Origin: Candidatus Sphingobacterium stercoripullorum
GTDB taxonomy: Bacteria > Bacteroidota > Bacteroidia > Sphingobacteriales > Sphingobacteriaceae
Assembly: GCA_019114715.1 (NCBI GenBank)
Contig: DXEZ01000142.1
Span: 1 to 17,776 of the forward strand
Direction of reading: 5' to 3'
DNA length: 17,776 bases
Both the position numbers and the translations under genes were made by a program. Shown one piece after another: positions 15,499 to 17,776 of the stretch (positions are counted from its first letter, which is position 1; every line of letters starts with the position of its first letter). The notes beneath the pieces were generated by a model. That model saw only the letters and a program-made list of their open reading frames with translations. It did no database searches and had not been told where the DNA came from.

Positions 15499-16620
15499 AT
15501 GTATCACCAAGAAAGTGAAGACAGTTATATAGCGCTACTCAGCGGTAAGGAAATAATGGATCCTTATGCTGTTGTAAGAGAGTCGTTTAAGGATTCTTCA
15601 TCCCCTGTGGCTCTACAGGATGAACTGTATGAATTATTGACGCTTACTATGCGGCCAAACTACTGGATGTCTTATCCATCTCCACTGGTACTCTACAAAA
15701 AATATAAGAAAATATTTCGCTTGTTTGAAGCTGGATGGCTGATTCAAATGATCCGCCCGGAATTTGATTTAAGTAAGAAGCTATCCATACCCTTTAAGGA
15801 AATTGAGGTTGATCAAATTAAATCGCAGGGGTTTCAAGCTAGCTCAGATCCTTTAACAAACGAATACCAATCACTTGTTAAGTTTTATAGCTCGTATTCT
15901 ATTTCCCTTTTAGGAAGGGATATTACCTCCTTGCTATACGATGGATTAATGCCAAGCGTGACTAACTGCATTTACGAAGTGGATGGGTATTTCGTGGAAA
16001 AAGTGCAAGCAATGTGTGAGCTAATTCGGGTATTGCATACCATTGGGCGCTTTGAACAAAACATCGTGTTGTCTCCGCGAGATATTGATGTATTAACTAG
16101 AGAAAAAGCGAAGTTTTTTGCTAGAAATAACCTGAGTGATTACGAACATGGCAATAATGATATTTTTAAGGCTTCCGATAAGGAAGAATTGACAAGGGCC
16201 TTGGCTATCATAAGGGAAATTTTGAGCACAGAAAACTTCTGGAAGCTCCACGGTAATCCAGCTGATATTCTGTATTATTTCATTGAGTATTTTTATGTTA
16301 TAGATTACTTCTGGTGCCATTATCAATATATAGTTAAGGCTGGAAGAGACATTTCTACCAAATGGAAATACCCTAAGCGTGTAAGGCGGGAACTGCATAG
16401 CCAAGGACACGAGTGGATCGATAGGCCGTGGGAGTTTCTCCATGATGAGTTTAATAAGAAGTCGATCCATAGATGGTCACATAGGACTGAGCGACTATTA
16501 ATGGATGTGTTGAGTAATCGAAACTTCGGAACCGCCGATGAGCACAGTGAGGTGTTAAGTTTCCTAGATAGGCTGCTCTTGCTAGCTGATCTACTTGATT
16601 ATGAACCAAATGAATGTTAA
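15499..16620 (+). CDS. Unrecognised 373-aa protein, first gene of the HEPN operon
   Basis: I do not recognise a family. The protein is predicted to be mostly alpha-helical and cytosolic: no signal peptide, no clear membrane span, many aromatic residues. Visible segments: an N-terminal part with LYELLTLTMRPNYWMSYPSP (44-63), a helical central part (YEVDGYFVEKVQAMCELIRVL), a conserved-looking VLTREKAKFF, an aromatic-rich helix DILYYFIEYFYVIDYFWCHY, and a basic stretch KWKYPKRVRRELHSQGHEW before two C-terminal Leu-rich helices (HRTERLLMDVLSNRNF, EVLSFLDRLLLLADLL). The stop is 2 nt before the start of the HEPN-containing gene, so the two are probably translated together and may form a complex. 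The ATG follows an AT-rich stretch without a clear ribosome-binding site, which is normal in this phylum. A partner, antitoxin or adaptor role is possible but not shown. Confidence 0.85.
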   Translation: MYHQESEDSYIALLSGKEIMDPYAVVRESFKDSSSPVALQDELYELLTLTMRPNYWMSYPSPLVLYKKYKKIFRLFEAGWLIQMIRPEFDLSKKLSIPFKEIEVDQIKSQGFQASSDPLTNEYQSLVKFYSSYSISLLGRDITSLLYDGLMPSVTNCIYEVDGYFVEKVQAMCELIRVLHTIGRFEQNIVLSPRDIDVLTREKAKFFARNNLSDYEHGNNDIFKASDKEELTRALAIIREILSTENFWKLHGNPADILYYFIEYFYVIDYFWCHYQYIVKAGRDISTKWKYPKRVRRELHSQGHEWIDRPWEFLHDEFNKKSIHRWSHRTERLLMDVLSNRNFGTADEHSEVLSFLDRLLLLADLLDYEPNEC

Positions 16621-16622
16621 AT

Positions 16623-17776
16623 ATGGAAGAATTACAAGAAAAAGTGATGTTGGAAGATATAATTTCTAAAATCACCTCCAAGTACGACGTTGAACAGATA
16701 TATTTGAATGCCTACTATAAAAAGTGGGAGGATTATGAGCTAATAGTCTTAGTATTCGATAAATACATGGAGAATTTAGGCGATGTAGTTCCCAAGATTG
16801 TTAACTCCATAAAAGAAAATCCGCTTTTTCGAGTGAGCTGTTATTTGGCTTCTGAAGCTAAGGATAAAATTATCGAGGGTAATTTATTTTTGTTTGTGTC
16901 TTGTCAGCGCGAAAAACTCGTTTATGAAAAAGAGAACTCGGAGTTTAAACTGCTAACAGACGAGGTTGATTTCAATAAATGTAAGGAGCTTACCATCGAT
17001 TTGAAGAATTTCCAGAGAGAAAAAGTCGAAGAGTTCAAAGAAGGCTATTATCATTTTAAAGAAAAAGAACAATATTCACTCGCTTCGTTCATGTTGCATC
17101 AGGCTATGGAGCTTACTTACCGTCATCTTGAGGTTTTGCTCGTTGGAAAAGAAAAAAACACCCATTCAGTTCAGACCCATCATAAGTACATGAAGAAAAT
17201 CAGCTCGATGTATCATGGGGTGTTTGAAGAAGAGGGATACGAAGACTTTATGTTACTTCTTGCTTTGGAAGATATATATGGAGCATCCCGGTATGAAGAT
17301 AATTTTAAGGTCGATCCAAAGGTGTTGGATAAGCTAGAGGTAAAGATGGAAAGCCTACATGTGCATGCAGATCAAATTTTCCAGAAGATGCTGATTAAAA
17401 TCGAAAAGCAATATATAAGGCACCTTCACTCCGTCGAGGGGACTGATTATGTGCCTGTAAAAATAGCAAACAAAAAAATTGACGATCACCTTGGCTTAAG
17501 GAATGTAATCCAGGAGCTCGTTGAAGAATTTAAAGAGCCTGTTGCCATTTATATGTTTGGACATCGTGTTCGCTCATTTTCAAACGATAGCATTAATAAG
17601 TTGGGCGTCACTGAAGTTTGGAATCACCATTTCGATTTACTGGTTATAAGTAAGAAAGATGTAAGGGCTAGAATACGTAAGCTGCAGGCATTAATAAATG
17701 AGCGCTTAGGGACCTCTGTGTTCATGATATCCTATACCAAAGCACAGGTTCAAAAGGAACTTGATAAAAACAGTCC
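16623..17776 (+). CDS. HEPN-domain protein flanked by nucleotidyltransferase-like regions (3' end outside window)
   Basis: The frame is open from the ATG at 16623 to the window edge (384 codons and counting). Residues ~131-250 match the HEPN domain of the MNT-HEPN type: SLASFMLHQAMELTYRHLEV (152-171), a tHsVqtHHKYMKKI stretch (180-193) and LEDIYGASRYEDNF (215-228). The RX4-6H RNase motif of toxic HEPN proteins is not visible. Residues ~10-120 resemble a small nucleotidyltransferase fold that has lost its Gly-Ser: IYLNAYYKKW then DYELIVLVF. Residues ~285-384 look like a second such fold: IYMFGHRVRSFSND (309-322) and HHFDLLVIS (335-343), where the usual GS is GH and one metal-binding acid is His. 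It is therefore read as NTase-like/HEPN/NTase-like. Base composition is clearly more A/T-rich than in the polysaccharide locus. Function unknown; nucleic-acid or nucleotide-linked regulation is an inference from the folds. Confidence 0.85.
   Translation, partial: MEELQEKVMLEDIISKITSKYDVEQIYLNAYYKKWEDYELIVLVFDKYMENLGDVVPKIVNSIKENPLFRVSCYLASEAKDKIIEGNLFLFVSCQREKLVYEKENSEFKLLTDEVDFNKCKELTIDLKNFQREKVEEFKEGYYHFKEKEQYSLASFMLHQAMELTYRHLEVLLVGKEKNTHSVQTHHKYMKKISSMYHGVFEEEGYEDFMLLLALEDIYGASRYEDNFKVDPKVLDKLEVKMESLHVHADQIFQKMLIKIEKQYIRHLHSVEGTDYVPVKIANKKIDDHLGLRNVIQELVEEFKEPVAIYMFGHRVRSFSNDSINKLGVTEVWNHHFDLLVISKKDVRARIRKLQALINERLGTSVFMISYTKAQVQKELDKNS

Noticed and set aside
1..17776. CRISPR arrays, tRNA or rRNA genes, insertion sequences
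   Set aside because: No regularly spaced conserved repeats of CRISPR type, no cloverleaf or rRNA sequence, and no transposase frame or terminal inverted repeats were seen on either strand.

Overview
The window looks like chromosomal DNA from a member of the Bacteroidota, most likely a Sphingobacteriaceae-type organism. The main evidence is a tightly packed SusC/SusD outer-membrane pair, lipoproteins with Bacteroidota-style lipoboxes, a fimbrillin/FISUMP-like surface lipoprotein, a short-form AMP nucleosidase, and minus-strand promoter-like sites resembling the Bacteroidota TAnnTTTG element. The family assignment is an inference; the phylum is well supported.

Region 1 (1-8695, plus strand) is most of a polysaccharide utilisation locus, probably for pectin or homogalacturonan. 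It holds the 3' end of an exported protein, a SusC/RagA TonB-linked transporter (overlapping the previous stop by one base), a SusD/RagB lipoprotein 4 nt later, a lipoprotein pectate lyase of the PL1-like right-handed beta-helix type, and a large lipoprotein with a fimbrillin-like N-terminal part and a FISUMP-like C-terminal part. The expected job is cutting pectin at the cell surface, capturing oligosaccharides on SusD (and perhaps on the accessory lipoproteins) and importing them through SusC. No SusR, HTCS or ECF/anti-sigma regulator is visible, so it must lie outside the window.

Region 2 (8696-9324) is a 629-base stretch without a convincing gene, between convergent transcription units. 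It holds a hairpin and a 33-bp tandem duplication.

Region 3 (9325-15129, minus strand) is a run of mostly housekeeping genes: an exported serine hydrolase of the beta-lactamase/class C fold, an unrecognised 139-aa protein, a YebC-family factor with an intrinsic terminator that encloses its own stop codon, an aguB-aguA pair (N-carbamoylputrescine amidohydrolase then agmatine deiminase: agmatine to putrescine) and an AMP nucleosidase.

Region 4 (15130-17776, plus strand) is a divergently transcribed two-gene unit: an unrecognised 373-aa protein followed 2 nt later by a protein, cut by the window edge, that reads as degenerate nucleotidyltransferase-like domain / HEPN domain / second nucleotidyltransferase-like domain. 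The intergenic region ahead of it carries four AAGGTA hexamers at roughly 30-bp spacing and a degenerate tandem repeat. This unit is the best candidate here for an undescribed system. Its function is unknown, and a defence, toxin-antitoxin or regulatory role is only a hypothesis.
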